Positions 8,136 through 16,980 of a stretch of 64,000 nt of DNA are shown one piece after another. The notes under the pieces are model-generated. The model saw only the letters and a program-made list of their open reading frames with translations, did not search any database and was not told where the DNA came from. Both the position numbers and the translations under genes were made by a program. The stretch is from Mesorhizobium sp. YM1C-6-2 (GTDB taxonomy: Bacteria > Pseudomonadota > Alphaproteobacteria > Rhizobiales > Rhizobiaceae): assembly GCF_003666685.1 (NCBI RefSeq), contig NZ_RCIZ01000004.1, positions 1-64,000 of the forward strand, given 5' to 3'. Within the stretch, counting starts at the first letter, position 1, and each line of letters starts with the position of its first letter.

Positions 8136-9914
8136 ATGTACCGCACGCCCGTCGAAGAGATCGCGTTCACGCTCAAGGAGGTCGCCGGCCTGCGGTCGGC
8201 AGTCGACACTGGCCGGTTCGCCGACCTCTCGCTCGATCTCGTCGATGCGATTCTTGCCGAAGCTGGCCGATTCGCCACGGACGAGGTGGCGCCGCTCTAC
8301 AAGGCGGGCGACGAGCACGGCGTCGCGCTCGCAGGCGCCGAAGTCACCACCCCGCCGGGATGGAAAGACCTCTATCGCCGCTGGACCGAAGGCGGCTGGA
8401 ATTCGCTGACCGGTCCGGAAGACTTCGGCGGGCAGGGTCTGCCCACCATGCTCTCCGTCGCCACGCTCGAGATGTGGAACTCCGCTGCGCTCGCCTTCGC
8501 GCTATGCCCGACGCTGACCATGGGCGCGGTCGAGGCGCTTCACAAGCATGCTGCCGACGAACTGAAGACGACCTATCTGGCAAAGCTCGTATCGGGCGAA
8601 TGGACCGGCACGATGAACCTCACTGAGCCGCAGGCGGGCTCCGACCTCGCCGCGCTGCGCACCCGCGCCGAGCGCGCGCCGGACGGCACCTACCGCATCT
8701 CGGGACAGAAGATCTTCATCACCTATGGCGAGCACGATTTCGCCGGCAACATCGTGCATCTCGTGCTGGCGCGGCTGCCCGACGCTCCCGCCGGCACGCG
8801 CGGCATCTCGCTCTTCCTGGTGCCGAAATTCCTGGTCAACGATGACGGCTCGCTCGGCCGCCGCAACGACCTCTTCTGCTCCTCGCTCGAGGAGAAGCTC
8901 GGCATCCATGGTTCGCCGACCTGCACCATGATCTATGGCGACGGCTTCGTCGCCGGCGAGGAGAAGGGCGCGGTCGGCTGGCTGATCGGCGAGGAGAACA
9001 AGGGCCTCGCCTGCATGTTCACCATGATGAACAATGCCCGCCTCGCCATCGGCCTCGAAGGGGTCGGCGTCGCTGAAGCCGCCTTCCAGAAGGCACTCGC
9101 CTTCGCCAACGAGCGCCGGCAGGGCAAGGCGTCAGGCTGGTCAGGCGACGGCATGGCGCCGATCGTGCACCATCCCGACGTCCAGCGCATGCTCTTGACC
9201 ATGCAGGCGCTCACCCGCATCGCCCGCTCGATCAGCTATTCCTGCGCCCACGCCATCGACATGGCGCGCGTGTCGGAAGGCAGCGAGAAGACGCATTGGC
9301 AGGAACGCGCCAATCTGCTGACGCCCGTCGCCAAGGCTTTCTCCACCGATATCGGCAGCGAGGTGGCGTCGCTCGGCATCCAGGTCCATGGCGGCATGGG
9401 CTATATCGAGGAGACGGGTGCCGCCGCCCTTTACCGCGATGCCCGCATCGCCTCGATCTACGAAGGCACCAACGGCATCCAGGCGATCGACCTCGTCACC
9501 CGCAAGCTGCCCCAGTCGGGCGGCGACCATGTCTTCGGCTATATCGGCGAGCTCGATGAGATCGCCAATGCGGTCGCCGCCACGAACCATGCCGACTATG
9601 GCCGCACCGCGCTCAATCTGGAGCAGGCGCTGGACGATCTTCAGCAGGCCACGCGTTACCTGCAGAGGCAGCTCGGCGATGGCAGGACCGACGATGCGCT
9701 GGCCGGCGCGACGCCCTATCTCAGGCTTTTCGCGCTCGCCGCCGGCGGCGCCCATCTGGCGCGTGCGGCGCTCGCCGATGGCGACGCCGGGCGCATCGCG
9801 CTCTGCCGTTTCTTCGCCGAGAACCTGCTCTCCGAGACGTCTGCGCTGAAGGAGTGCGTCACCGGCGGCGCGGCCAGCCTGGCCGTCGCGGGCAGGGGGC
9901 TGGTGCTGGCATGA
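8136..9914 (+). CDS. Acyl-CoA dehydrogenase, long form with C-terminal extension
   Basis: The 592-residue flavoprotein should carry out alpha,beta-dehydrogenation of an acyl-CoA. The domain order is N-terminal helical, middle (TMNLTEPQAGSDL around 160) and C-terminal with the RIASIYEGTNGIQA motif whose glutamate is the catalytic-base position. An extra C-terminal helical domain makes it about 200 residues longer than MCAD/SCAD. That length matches the group containing FadE-like and DmdC (methylmercaptopropionyl-CoA dehydrogenase) enzymes; I cannot tell which substrate. A strong TGGAGGAA precedes the ATG. The enoyl-CoA hydratase starts 28 bases downstream, so the pair forms consecutive beta-oxidation steps in one operon. 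Confidence 0.92.
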   Translation: MYRTPVEEIAFTLKEVAGLRSAVDTGRFADLSLDLVDAILAEAGRFATDEVAPLYKAGDEHGVALAGAEVTTPPGWKDLYRRWTEGGWNSLTGPEDFGGQGLPTMLSVATLEMWNSAALAFALCPTLTMGAVEALHKHAADELKTTYLAKLVSGEWTGTMNLTEPQAGSDLAALRTRAERAPDGTYRISGQKIFITYGEHDFAGNIVHLVLARLPDAPAGTRGISLFLVPKFLVNDDGSLGRRNDLFCSSLEEKLGIHGSPTCTMIYGDGFVAGEEKGAVGWLIGEENKGLACMFTMMNNARLAIGLEGVGVAEAAFQKALAFANERRQGKASGWSGDGMAPIVHHPDVQRMLLTMQALTRIARSISYSCAHAIDMARVSEGSEKTHWQERANLLTPVAKAFSTDIGSEVASLGIQVHGGMGYIEETGAAALYRDARIASIYEGTNGIQAIDLVTRKLPQSGGDHVFGYIGELDEIANAVAATNHADYGRTALNLEQALDDLQQATRYLQRQLGDGRTDDALAGATPYLRLFALAAGGAHLARAALADGDAGRIALCRFFAENLLSETSALKECVTGGAASLAVAGRGLVLA

Positions 9915-9942
9915 GGTTCCAGCAGTCGGGGATACTTCGCCC

Positions 9943-10695
9943 ATGAGCGACCATATTCTCGTCGAGCGCCATGGCGCGGTTCAGGTGATCCGCATGAACC
10001 GGCCCGACAAGAAGAATGCGCTCACCCGCGCCATGTACCGGCGCATGTCGCAGGCGCTCGCCGAGGGCGATGCCGATCCTGCGATCCGCGTGCATGTCTT
10101 CCTCGGGGTATCAGGCGCCTTCTCGGCCGGCAACGATCTCAACGATTTCATGGCCGTCGCCACCGGCGGCGAAGGCGGGCTGGAAGCGTGGAACTTCATT
10201 CTGACGCTCGCCCGCGCGCAGAAGCCGGTCGTCTCCGGCGTCGACGGCATCGCGGTCGGCATCGGCATGACGCTGAACCTGCATTGCGACCTGACCTTCG
10301 CGACGCCGCGCACGCTGTTCCGCACGCCTTTCGTCGACCTCGGCCTTGTTCCAGAAGCCGGCTCCAGCCTGATCCTGCCCACCACGCTCGGTCGTCAGCA
10401 GGCCTTTGCCCTTCTCGCCCTCGGCGAAGGCTTTTCCGCCGAGCGCGCGAAAGAGGCCGGCCTGATCTACGCCGTCGTCGAGGAAGAAAAGCTTGAGCCG
10501 GCCGTGATGGAAGCCGCGGGCCAAATCGCCGCGAAGCCGCCGGAGGCCCTGAGGATCTCCCGCGACCTGATGCTCGGGAACCGCGAGCAGCTCCTTGCCC
10601 GCATGCACGAGGAGACCGACCTTTTCCAGGAACGTCTGAAATCCGACGAGGCCCGGGCGGCCTTCGTCGCCTTCATGTCCAGGAAGAAGGCGTAG
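9943..10695 (+). CDS. Enoyl-CoA hydratase/isomerase family protein
   Basis: A 250-residue crotonase-fold enzyme that should hydrate or isomerise the enoyl-CoA made by the preceding dehydrogenase. The oxyanion-hole region reads FSAGNDLNDF, the second conserved block is VDGIAVGIGMTLNLHCDL, and FVDLGLVPEAGSS carries an acidic residue at the catalytic position seen in hydratase/isomerase enzymes. Its last roughly 150 bases have a second, frameshifted and mostly synonymously diverged copy at 12254-12407, on the far side of the sulfite-oxidase-like gene. The intact 3' end here may therefore have been brought in with that insertion. Confidence 0.9.
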   Translation: MSDHILVERHGAVQVIRMNRPDKKNALTRAMYRRMSQALAEGDADPAIRVHVFLGVSGAFSAGNDLNDFMAVATGGEGGLEAWNFILTLARAQKPVVSGVDGIAVGIGMTLNLHCDLTFATPRTLFRTPFVDLGLVPEAGSSLILPTTLGRQQAFALLALGEGFSAERAKEAGLIYAVVEEEKLEPAVMEAAGQIAAKPPEALRISRDLMLGNREQLLARMHEETDLFQERLKSDEARAAFVAFMSRKKA

Positions 10696-10965
10696 CACCG
10701 CGGTAATGTTGTCTTGGACGGTGCTACGGTGTGGCCTGCTTGTTACCTCAAGCCGATCGTTCAAGCAGACATCGTAGGTGACAATGCTCAAAGGGGGGCG
10801 TGGTCACGCCTCATTCGCCGTGCCCCAAACCTCTTGACTTTGACATCGAGCAGGACTGAAATCCAATTAGTACTGATTTGAGGCAAGTATTGCCCGGTAC
10901 GATTCAATCAGACCGGTCATCCCATTTCGCATCCGGCAAGCCGGTCGCAATCGGGAGACGCCTTC

Positions 10966-12126
10966 ATGCAGAAGATTCAGCGTCGAGAATTCATCACAAA
11001 GGGCAGTGCTGCCCTTACGGGCCTTGCGGCCTTCTTCGCCGCCCGACACGCCTATGCCTTTCCAAGCCGCTCCGGTGAGGAAGTCGTCAAGTGGCTCGAT
11101 CAACTGCCCCCGAACCCGGTTCCGGAGATCATCAAAAACCAGCTTGTCTGGGAGGACCTCGATTCCTGGGTGACGCCCAACGACAAGTTCTTCTCAATCG
11201 CCCATTTCAACCGACCGGTCATTGATGCAAGCACCTGGAAGCTCGAAATCGACGGCCTTGTCAAAAAGCCGACTGCGCTGACGCTCGCCGATATCACGTC
11301 TCGGCCACGCCAGGAGGCCACGTTCACAGTCGAATGTTCGGGCAATACGGGTCTCCCGTTTTTCAATGGGGGCATTGGCAATGCGCGCTGGGCGGGCACG
11401 CCGCTCGCTCCGATCCTGGAGGAGGTCGGGGTCCTCGACAGCGGCATCGAGGTCGTCTTCTGGGGCGCCGACGAGGGCGAGGTCAAAAAAGCCGACGACG
11501 TCAAGTTCAAGCAGAATTTCGCGCGCAGCATGTCACTCGCCGAAGCCATGGATCCAAAAAACATCCTTTGCTACGAGATGAACGGAACTCCCCTGCCGCC
11601 CGACAATGGCTTCCCGCTCCGGCTGATAGCGCCGGGCTGGTACGGGATCGCGAATGCGAAATGGCTCAAGCGCATCGAGGTGCGCGATCAGCGCTTCGAG
11701 AACCTGTTCATGGGACGCGACTACGTTACGCTTCGCGAGGAAGATCACAACGGCGAGACTGTGTGGGTGGAAACCTCCGTCGGACGGGCGCGGCTCAAAT
11801 CTGCGCCGGCCCGGGTTACTCGCATCGGCAACGATTACCGGATCGTGGGAGCCGCATGGGGCGCGCCGATCGACCGGGTCGAGGTGAAGATCGACGATGG
11901 GCCGTGGATGTCAGCGACCCTCGACGAAGCCGACAAGGCGGAGTTTGCCTGGCAGATGTGGTCGATCGAGTGGCCCCATCCTGCCGTCGGGGAGCACACT
12001 GTCACCTCACGCGCGATCGATACGAACGGCAACGTTCAGCCGGCGATGACCGATCCGTGGATCGCCAAAAAACACACCTACTGGGAAAGCAACGGACAGG
12101 TCACCCGCCGCATTCATATCGCTTGA
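10966..12126 (+). CDS. Tat-exported sulfite oxidase-type molybdopterin oxidoreductase
   Basis: 386 residues. A twin-arginine signal (RREFITKGSAAL, residues 7-18) points to folded export to the periplasm. The oxidoreductase molybdopterin domain runs about 55-250 with the molybdenum-ligand cysteine at C124 in TVECSGNTG, then NGTPLPPDNGFPLRLIAPGWYGIANAKW. A C-terminal dimerisation domain of the Mo-co type follows (about 265-385, with RVEVKIDDGPW and TSRAIDTNGNVQP). No heme domain is fused, as in SorA/SoxC-like proteins, and no cytochrome subunit gene lies beside it. It is flanked by two copies of the echA 3' end and preceded by 270 AT-richer bases, which suggests acquisition. Substrate is unproven. 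Confidence 0.88.
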   Translation: MQKIQRREFITKGSAALTGLAAFFAARHAYAFPSRSGEEVVKWLDQLPPNPVPEIIKNQLVWEDLDSWVTPNDKFFSIAHFNRPVIDASTWKLEIDGLVKKPTALTLADITSRPRQEATFTVECSGNTGLPFFNGGIGNARWAGTPLAPILEEVGVLDSGIEVVFWGADEGEVKKADDVKFKQNFARSMSLAEAMDPKNILCYEMNGTPLPPDNGFPLRLIAPGWYGIANAKWLKRIEVRDQRFENLFMGRDYVTLREEDHNGETVWVETSVGRARLKSAPARVTRIGNDYRIVGAAWGAPIDRVEVKIDDGPWMSATLDEADKAEFAWQMWSIEWPHPAVGEHTVTSRAIDTNGNVQPAMTDPWIAKKHTYWESNGQVTRRIHIA

Positions 12127-12253
12127 CGGCCCAGCGGCCCGTAGCGGATCCGTGGTTGAGGGCTAGCAGCGCGGGCAGCGTGGCCGCTCCTTCGGCTGAT
12201 TGCACCCCACTTGGCCCTTCGGGTAACGTCGGCTTCTTGGTGTGTCCGTCCGA

Positions 12254-12407
12254 AGCCGCCTCAGGCCCTGAGGATCTCGCGCGACCTGATGCTCGGGAAC
12301 CGCTCCTTGCCCGCATGCATGAGGAGACCGACCTTTTCCAGGAACGGCTGAAATCCGACGAGGCCCGCGCGGCATTCGTCGCCTTCATGTCCAGGAAGAA
12401 GGGCTGA
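12254..12407 (+). pseudogene. Broken second copy of the 3' end of the enoyl-CoA hydratase gene
   Basis: The sequence aligns with 10541-10695 over about 150 bases at roughly 95% identity by eye. It lacks seven bases (relative to gcgagca near 10581-10587), so the reading frame breaks. Of eight codon differences, six are synonymous third-position changes (for example CAC/CAT, CGT/CGG, GCC/GCA); the others are E to Q and the last residue A to G. There is no 5' part and no start, so it is a remnant. The excess of synonymous change means the copies diverged while both were functional genes. Confidence 0.88.
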
Positions 12408-12415
12408 TCGTGTCT

Positions 12416-12447
12416 GTGCCGCCGCCGACGCCTGCCCGCGGCGGCAC
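12416..12447. terminator. Hairpin between convergent genes, probable bidirectional terminator
   Basis: Perfect 10-bp stem GTGCCGCCGC / GCGGCGGCAC with a 12-base loop. It lies nine bases after the stop of the echA 3' remnant and ten bases from the stop of the minus-strand phytase-like gene. There is no T-run, so Rho-independent function is uncertain. Its position suggests it was the original terminator of the echA gene. Confidence 0.5.
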
Positions 12448-12456
12448 GCTTGCGCT

Positions 12457-13809
12457 CTATTTCGCCGCGAGGAAGTCCGCGACCTCGAGCAGGATGAACT
12501 CGTTGTCGGCCGCGGTTCCGATCCGGCGTCCGCCTGAGAAGGGCAAGTTGTTGTCGTTGGCGACCATGATGTGGGTGTCGTCCACGCGCATCACGTCCTC
12601 GATGGTGAAGAACGGGAAGGTGAACTTGCCCGTCAAATCGCGGTCTGCCTGCGTCTCGACGATCGCCTTGTTGTCGGGGTCCTGGATGTCCATCAGGTTG
12701 ATCGAGCCGATCCGCTTGATGTAGCCCTCGTCGTTGATGCTGGCCGTGTCGACCAGGACGATATTCTTCACCTTGGCCGGCTGCGCATAGCAGGCGGCCT
12801 TGTCTTCGGTCTTGCATTCCAGGCTGGGATCGCCCTCGCCATTGTCGCGCTCGATCACCAGCGCCCGCGTCTCGTCGATGAAGTTGAAGTCGCCGATCGC
12901 GGCCGCACCCTCGGCCAGCCTGAAGCGGTAGCTGTTGCCGGTCCAGTCGCCCTTCCCGGTGTCGAAGGTGATGACGCGAAGGAACGCGCCTTCCGGCTTG
13001 CCGTCCTCGCCAAGCAGCGGCTTTTCCAGCATGCCCCACAGCAGGTTGGTACCCGGCTGCAGCGCCATGCCCTCGTAGCCGCCCGACCGCTGGACCTGGA
13101 AGTCCTTGCCTCCTGCGGCGGGCACGGTCACTCCGGGCGCGTCGGGGCCGCGCAGCGGCTTGCCGTCCAGCATCGTCTGGTGCACGGCCAGCACGCGTCC
13201 GTCGAGGCTGGCGCGGATGATATGAGGCCCGAACTCCTCGCCGATCCAGACCTCGTCGCCAAGCACCTGGATGCTCTCGGGGTCGAAGTCGGCGCCGGTC
13301 AGGTAGCGGCTGTCGGTGCCCTCGTAGGCGATGCGGAACGGTACGATCCGGTCGGGGTCGCGCAGGAACACGGTTTCAAGCAGATCGACCTTGCCGGTCG
13401 CCATGTCGGGCTTCATCCGGTGGAAGAACAGCAGCGCGTCCTGGCTGTTCGCCTTGGCGCCGAAGCCGTTGTCGGTCAGCGTGTATATGCTGCCGTCGGC
13501 TGCGCGGTTCATGGCGAAGCCCGACATGCCCTGCACCGGCTGGCCGATGAAAGGCAGCGAGATGCCGGTCGCGTGGCTGCCATAGGCGGCGCCGACGTCG
13601 CCCATGACCGTCATCGGGCGGTCGTTGCGGGTCGGTCCGGTGAATTTGCCCGATATCCAGGCATCGCGAGGCGCATCGGCGGGCGGCGCGACCAGCGTGA
13701 AGGCGGGCAGCAGCGCATGCCCTGCGAGCGTCGCCGGAAACACCTGTTCTGCCTTGGCCGGAACGGCCAGGGCGCACAGCGCCGCGGACACGAGGAGGGG
13801 TCTGATCAT
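12457..13809 (-). CDS. Secreted esterase-like/phytase-like beta-propeller protein
   Basis: 450 residues from ATG 13809, which gives a clean signal peptide (MIRPLLVSAALCALAVPAKA). A GTG 45 bases upstream adds 15 residues that look non-exported, so I reject it. The rest resembles the 'esterase-like activity of phytase' family: GMSGFAMNRAADGSIYTLTDNGFG, FDPESIQVLGDEVWIGEEFGPHI, GGYEGMALQPGTN and FNFIDETRALVIERDNGEGD, the acidic metal-rich loops of that propeller. It is likely periplasmic; substrate is unknown. It converges on the echA remnant and lies between two rearranged junctions. Confidence 0.8.
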   Translation of the reverse strand: MIRPLLVSAALCALAVPAKAEQVFPATLAGHALLPAFTLVAPPADAPRDAWISGKFTGPTRNDRPMTVMGDVGAAYGSHATGISLPFIGQPVQGMSGFAMNRAADGSIYTLTDNGFGAKANSQDALLFFHRMKPDMATGKVDLLETVFLRDPDRIVPFRIAYEGTDSRYLTGADFDPESIQVLGDEVWIGEEFGPHIIRASLDGRVLAVHQTMLDGKPLRGPDAPGVTVPAAGGKDFQVQRSGGYEGMALQPGTNLLWGMLEKPLLGEDGKPEGAFLRVITFDTGKGDWTGNSYRFRLAEGAAAIGDFNFIDETRALVIERDNGEGDPSLECKTEDKAACYAQPAKVKNIVLVDTASINDEGYIKRIGSINLMDIQDPDNKAIVETQADRDLTGKFTFPFFTIEDVMRVDDTHIMVANDNNLPFSGGRRIGTAADNEFILLEVADFLAAK

Positions 13810-13918
13810 CGGAAGGGTTCTTTCGGTTGTTGAGAACCCGTTCCGACTAGCCACGCCGCGTTACAGCAAGCCGACAGCACGATGACGGTTTGACGACGCT
13901 CGGGCGCGGGGCGTTCGG

Positions 13919-14115
13919 CTACGGATAGAGCCGCGTCTTCTCCAAGCCGCCGTCGCCCGTCCTCGTGAACACCACCCGGTCGTGCAGTATGAACGGTAGG
14001 TCGCTGAATACACGGCGAAATATGCGATCGGCGAGATACCCCGGCGCAAGCACTGGTCGGGATTTCGCCTCGTGCCACGTGTCGTGAATACTCGTCGGCT
14101 TCGAGCAATCACCCA
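13919..14115 (-). pseudogene. Scrambled remnant of the pdxH 3' half with an internal inversion
   Basis: Three pieces of pdxH can be read. Bases 13919-13999 match 14632-14712 in the same orientation and still encode [21 protein letters not shown] (pdxH residues 180-205). Bases 14009-14076 match 14739-14806 in the opposite orientation (pdxH residues about 148-170). Bases 14081-14115 match 14897-14932 in direct orientation and encode EADEY (residues 111-115). No complete pdxH reading frame remains. The piece abuts the stop of the unrecognised gene at 14109, so the rearrangement and the inserted gene share a junction. Confidence 0.85.
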
Positions 14116-14591
14116 TAGAGATATCTACGGAGCTTCGGGAACTCGTTAATGACTTCCATCATCAGGTGTTCGGCCGCATCGTCAATTGATTGACTTCGCG
14201 TCTGACGGAAACTGAATATCAGACCTGTCAGTGGTTGTCTGATAGACCATCTGCGCTGCAACCGGAAAATCCCGCCCATCGTGTCATCCAAAATGGGTAG
14301 GTCGGTGACCATCCCCTCAAAATGACCTAGACGAAGCCCTCCAATCCACAACTGTTGACCCGGATTGAGGATCGCAAACGTGGCAAGCTTGATAGCAGAA
14401 GTGTCGGTATAGTCCGCCCAGTCCCATTGGTATCCAAAATCGCTGCCGCCGAAATAGGAGGCGGGATTCGGATGCTGCTGTAGTCCCCACGCCATGATTT
14501 CCGGCTGGATCAAACGCAGGTATGCGTCCCTGCACGCTCGGGAGGGCGTATGTTTTTGCTGACTTGTCCGCATTGCGCTGGAAGCGCTCAT
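14109..14591 (-). CDS. Unrecognised 160-residue protein inserted beside pdxH
   Basis: I do not recognise this family. The ATG at 14591 has a GGGGG Shine-Dalgarno seven bases upstream. The protein is soluble, with no signal peptide or clear membrane span, is rich in aromatic residues ([13 protein letters not shown]) and ends [11 protein letters not shown]. Base composition is visibly lower in GC than all neighbours, and codon choice includes many A/T-ending codons. It starts 41 bases past the pdxH stop and its own stop lies inside a scrambled pdxH fragment. The setting suggests a horizontally acquired cargo gene. Its C-terminus could have been altered by the junction. Confidence 0.65.
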   Translation of the reverse strand: MSASSAMRTSQQKHTPSRACRDAYLRLIQPEIMAWGLQQHPNPASYFGGSDFGYQWDWADYTDTSAIKLATFAILNPGQQLWIGGLRLGHFEGMVTDLPILDDTMGGIFRLQRRWSIRQPLTGLIFSFRQTRSQSIDDAAEHLMMEVINEFPKLRRYLYG

Positions 14592-14631
14592 GCATCCCCC
14601 GTGATAAAAAATAGTCTCGCGGTTGGCTCGG

Positions 14632-15249
14632 CTACGGATAGAGCCGCGTCTTTTCCCAGCCGCCGTCGCCCGTCCGTGTGAACACCACCCGGTCGTGCAG
14701 CCGGAACGGCCGGTCGTGCCAGAACTCAATATGCTCAGGCACGAGCCTGAAGCCCGACCAGTGCTTCGGCCGGGGTATCTCGCCGATCGCATATTTCGCC
14801 GTGTACTCCGCCACCGCCTTCTCCAGCGCGAAGCGGCTTTCCAGCGGCCGCGACTGCTTCGAGGCCCAGGCGCCGATGCGGCTGCCGCGCGGCCGCGTCG
14901 CAAAATACTCGTCCGCCTCCGTGTAGCTCACCACCTCGACCGGTCCGCGCACCCTGACCTGCCGGCGCAGGCTCTTCCAGTGGAAGCACATGGCGGCCTT
15001 CATCGAGGACAGTATCTCGCGCCCCTTGGCGCTCTCGAAATTGGTGTAGAAGACGAAGCCCTGCTCGTCGAAACCCTTGAGCAGGACCATGCGCACGTCA
15101 GGCATGCCGTCTTCGTCGACAGTCGCCAGCGCCAGCCCGTTCGGATCGTTCGGCTCGCTCTTGGTGGCGTCCTGCAGCCATTCGGCAAACAGCCGGAATG
15201 GCTCGGCAGCCTCGGTAAAGTCATGACTCGTTAACTCTCGTTCGTTCAT
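14632..15249 (-). CDS. pdxH: Pyridoxamine 5'-phosphate oxidase
   Basis: An FMN enzyme of 205 residues that oxidises pyridoxine/pyridoxamine phosphate to pyridoxal phosphate. Family marks are present in order: [34 protein letters not shown] (about 38-70), [19 protein letters not shown] (84-102), [20 protein letters not shown] (111-130) and the C-terminal [14 protein letters not shown] plus RLHDRVVF...WEKTRLYP. Length is the family norm, so this is the intact copy. Parts of its 3' half recur scrambled at 13919-14115. It diverges from the lipoprotein gene. Confidence 0.97.
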   Translation of the reverse strand: MNERELTSHDFTEAAEPFRLFAEWLQDATKSEPNDPNGLALATVDEDGMPDVRMVLLKGFDEQGFVFYTNFESAKGREILSSMKAAMCFHWKSLRRQVRVRGPVEVVSYTEADEYFATRPRGSRIGAWASKQSRPLESRFALEKAVAEYTAKYAIGEIPRPKHWSGFRLVPEHIEFWHDRPFRLHDRVVFTRTGDGGWEKTRLYP

Positions 15250-15291
15250 AATTTAACTTCCAGGCCAATTCGTTTGCGGGGAGAATGCCGA

Positions 15292-15756
15292 TTGTTGCGC
15301 GCCGCGCAAGCTGATCAGCCGTCGATTTTCGGTGGTCCTGGCCTGCGCGCATGCTTTGTCGCGGGCCTCGTATGCGCTTGCGCATTTTTGTCCGCCTGCG
15401 GCTCCGGCGGCTTCAGCCTGGAGAAGGCCGAGGTCGACCGCACCTTCTACACCAGCAATGTCTCCGCGCCGCGCACGCCCGTCGAGGTGGAACGCCTTTC
15501 GGACGAGGCGACCATCCGCAATGCCGTCACCTCCGCCGACGTCGAGACGCTTGCCGGCGCGCCGCTGCCCTGGGCCAATGCCGAGACCGGCGCCCGCGGC
15601 CAGGTCACGGGCATTCTCGAAACCAAGGGCAAGGGCACGCTCTGCCGCAGCTTCAGCGCGAGCCGCGAAAGCTTCGACGGGATCGGCATGTACAGGGGCG
15701 AGGCCTGCATGGTCGCGTCCGGCGCCTGGCGCATGCAGCGCTTCGAGTCGCTCTGA
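15292..15756 (+). CDS. RT0821/Lpp0805-type surface lipoprotein
   Basis: About 154 residues. A hydrophobic signal ends in a lipobox (FLSACGSGG), so the protein should be lipid-anchored after Cys. The body has the pattern LAGAPLPWANAETGARGQVTG...LCRSFSASRESFDGIGMYRGEAC...WRMQRFESL that I associate with the rickettsial 17-kDa/RT0821-Lpp0805 surface protein group. No ATG is available in frame. TTG 15292 has a GGGGAGAA about nine bases upstream and is my choice; TTG 15274 is the alternative. It is divergent from pdxH with a very short intergenic region. Confidence 0.7.
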   Translation: MLRAAQADQPSIFGGPGLRACFVAGLVCACAFLSACGSGGFSLEKAEVDRTFYTSNVSAPRTPVEVERLSDEATIRNAVTSADVETLAGAPLPWANAETGARGQVTGILETKGKGTLCRSFSASRESFDGIGMYRGEACMVASGAWRMQRFESL

Positions 15757-15872
15757 CGCGACTTCGATCCTGATTTCCGGCACTGGAATTTCTTCCTAGT
15801 CGAACGCATATATCAAGGCGACCGGACTCCCTATAGTCGTAACCAGAGATATGAAAATCGCGGGCAGAGACA

Positions 15873-16805
15873 ATGCGCGATCCCTATGAAGTGCTGGGCG
15901 TTGCCAAGAACGCATCGGCAAAGGACATAAAGTCGGCCTACCGCAAGCTGGCCAAGAAGCACCATCCTGACCAGAATCCCGATGATTCGAAGGCCAAGGA
16001 TCGCTTCGCCCAGGCCAATCAGGCCTATGAGATTCTCGGCGACGAGAAGCAGCGCGCCGCTTTCGACCGCGGCGAGATCGATGCCGAGGGCAAGCCGCGT
16101 TTCCAGGGCTTTGAGGGTTTTCATCCCGGCGGCGCCCCGGGCGGCGACCCCTTCGCCGGTTTTCGACGCCAGCAGGCCGGGCCAGGTGGTGGTCCGGGCG
16201 GCGCGCACTTCGAGTTCCGCAGCACGGGCGGCGACCCGTTCGGTGGCGGTGCCGGCGACATCTTTTCCGAACTGTTCGGCCAGGCGCACGCGCAGCGCGG
16301 CGGCCCTCGCCAGACGCCGCCCGGCCGCGACGTCAACGTGACGCTCGACATCACCGTCGAGGAGGCCGCCACCGCGCCGAAGGTCACCGCCATGTTCCCC
16401 GACGGCCGCAAGATCGCGGTCAAGCTGCCGGCCTATGTCGAGGACGGTCAGACGATCCGGCTCAAGGGGCAGGGCGAGCAGGGCCTCGGCCAGCCTGGCG
16501 ACGCGCTGGTCAAGATCCGTCTCCGCCGCCACCCGCTCTATCGGGTGGAGGGCCGCGACCTCCACGTCGACCTGTCGGTGCCGCTAAAGGATGCCGTGCT
16601 CGGCGCCAAGCTTGCCGTCGAGACGCCGACCGGACGCGTCGCGGTCAACGTTCCGGCCTGGTCGAGCTCCGACAAGGTGCTGCGGCTGAAGGGCCGCGGC
16701 CTGCCGGAAAAGACCGGCGGTCACGGCAATCTCTACGCCCATGTCCGCGTCATGCTGCCCGAAGGCGGCGATCCGGAGCTGGAATCGCTGATGCGCCATC
16801 GCTGA
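15873..16805 (+). CDS. DnaJ/CbpA-type co-chaperone (J domain plus DnaJ C-terminal domain)
   Basis: The protein has 310 residues: a J domain (1-65) with the Hsp70-stimulating HPD at 31-33, a Gly/Phe-rich linker (about 85-145), then the two-barrel DnaJ C-terminal substrate-binding domain (about 150-300). The Cys-rich zinc finger of true DnaJ is absent, so this is the CbpA/DnaJ2 class. It should recruit DnaK to misfolded proteins in the cytoplasm. No dnaK or cbpM lies nearby. Confidence 0.92.
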   Translation: MRDPYEVLGVAKNASAKDIKSAYRKLAKKHHPDQNPDDSKAKDRFAQANQAYEILGDEKQRAAFDRGEIDAEGKPRFQGFEGFHPGGAPGGDPFAGFRRQQAGPGGGPGGAHFEFRSTGGDPFGGGAGDIFSELFGQAHAQRGGPRQTPPGRDVNVTLDITVEEAATAPKVTAMFPDGRKIAVKLPAYVEDGQTIRLKGQGEQGLGQPGDALVKIRLRRHPLYRVEGRDLHVDLSVPLKDAVLGAKLAVETPTGRVAVNVPAWSSSDKVLRLKGRGLPEKTGGHGNLYAHVRVMLPEGGDPELESLMRHR

Positions 16806-16808
16806 GCC

Positions 16809-16850
16809 TTTCCCCACGAGGGGAGGGGCTGCGGCGGCCCGTCGGCCGAG
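16809..16850. repeat. Dispersed palindromic repeat, degenerate copy
   Basis: TTCCCC-ACGA-GGGGAGGGG stem followed by a CGGCGGCCCGTCGGCCG second stem, between the DnaJ-like gene and fabI. Weaker than the copies at 203 and 38761. Confidence 0.5.
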
Positions 16851-16980
16851 GCGATCGCGGGAGGATGACGCCGGGGAAACGCCGAGCGCGGCCCCTGCCG
16901 GCCCGGCTTCTACCGGCTTGAAGGCTTCAAGTGCCTGTGCGATAGGCATCTCGCGCTGTATCGGACACGGAGAATCCCAC

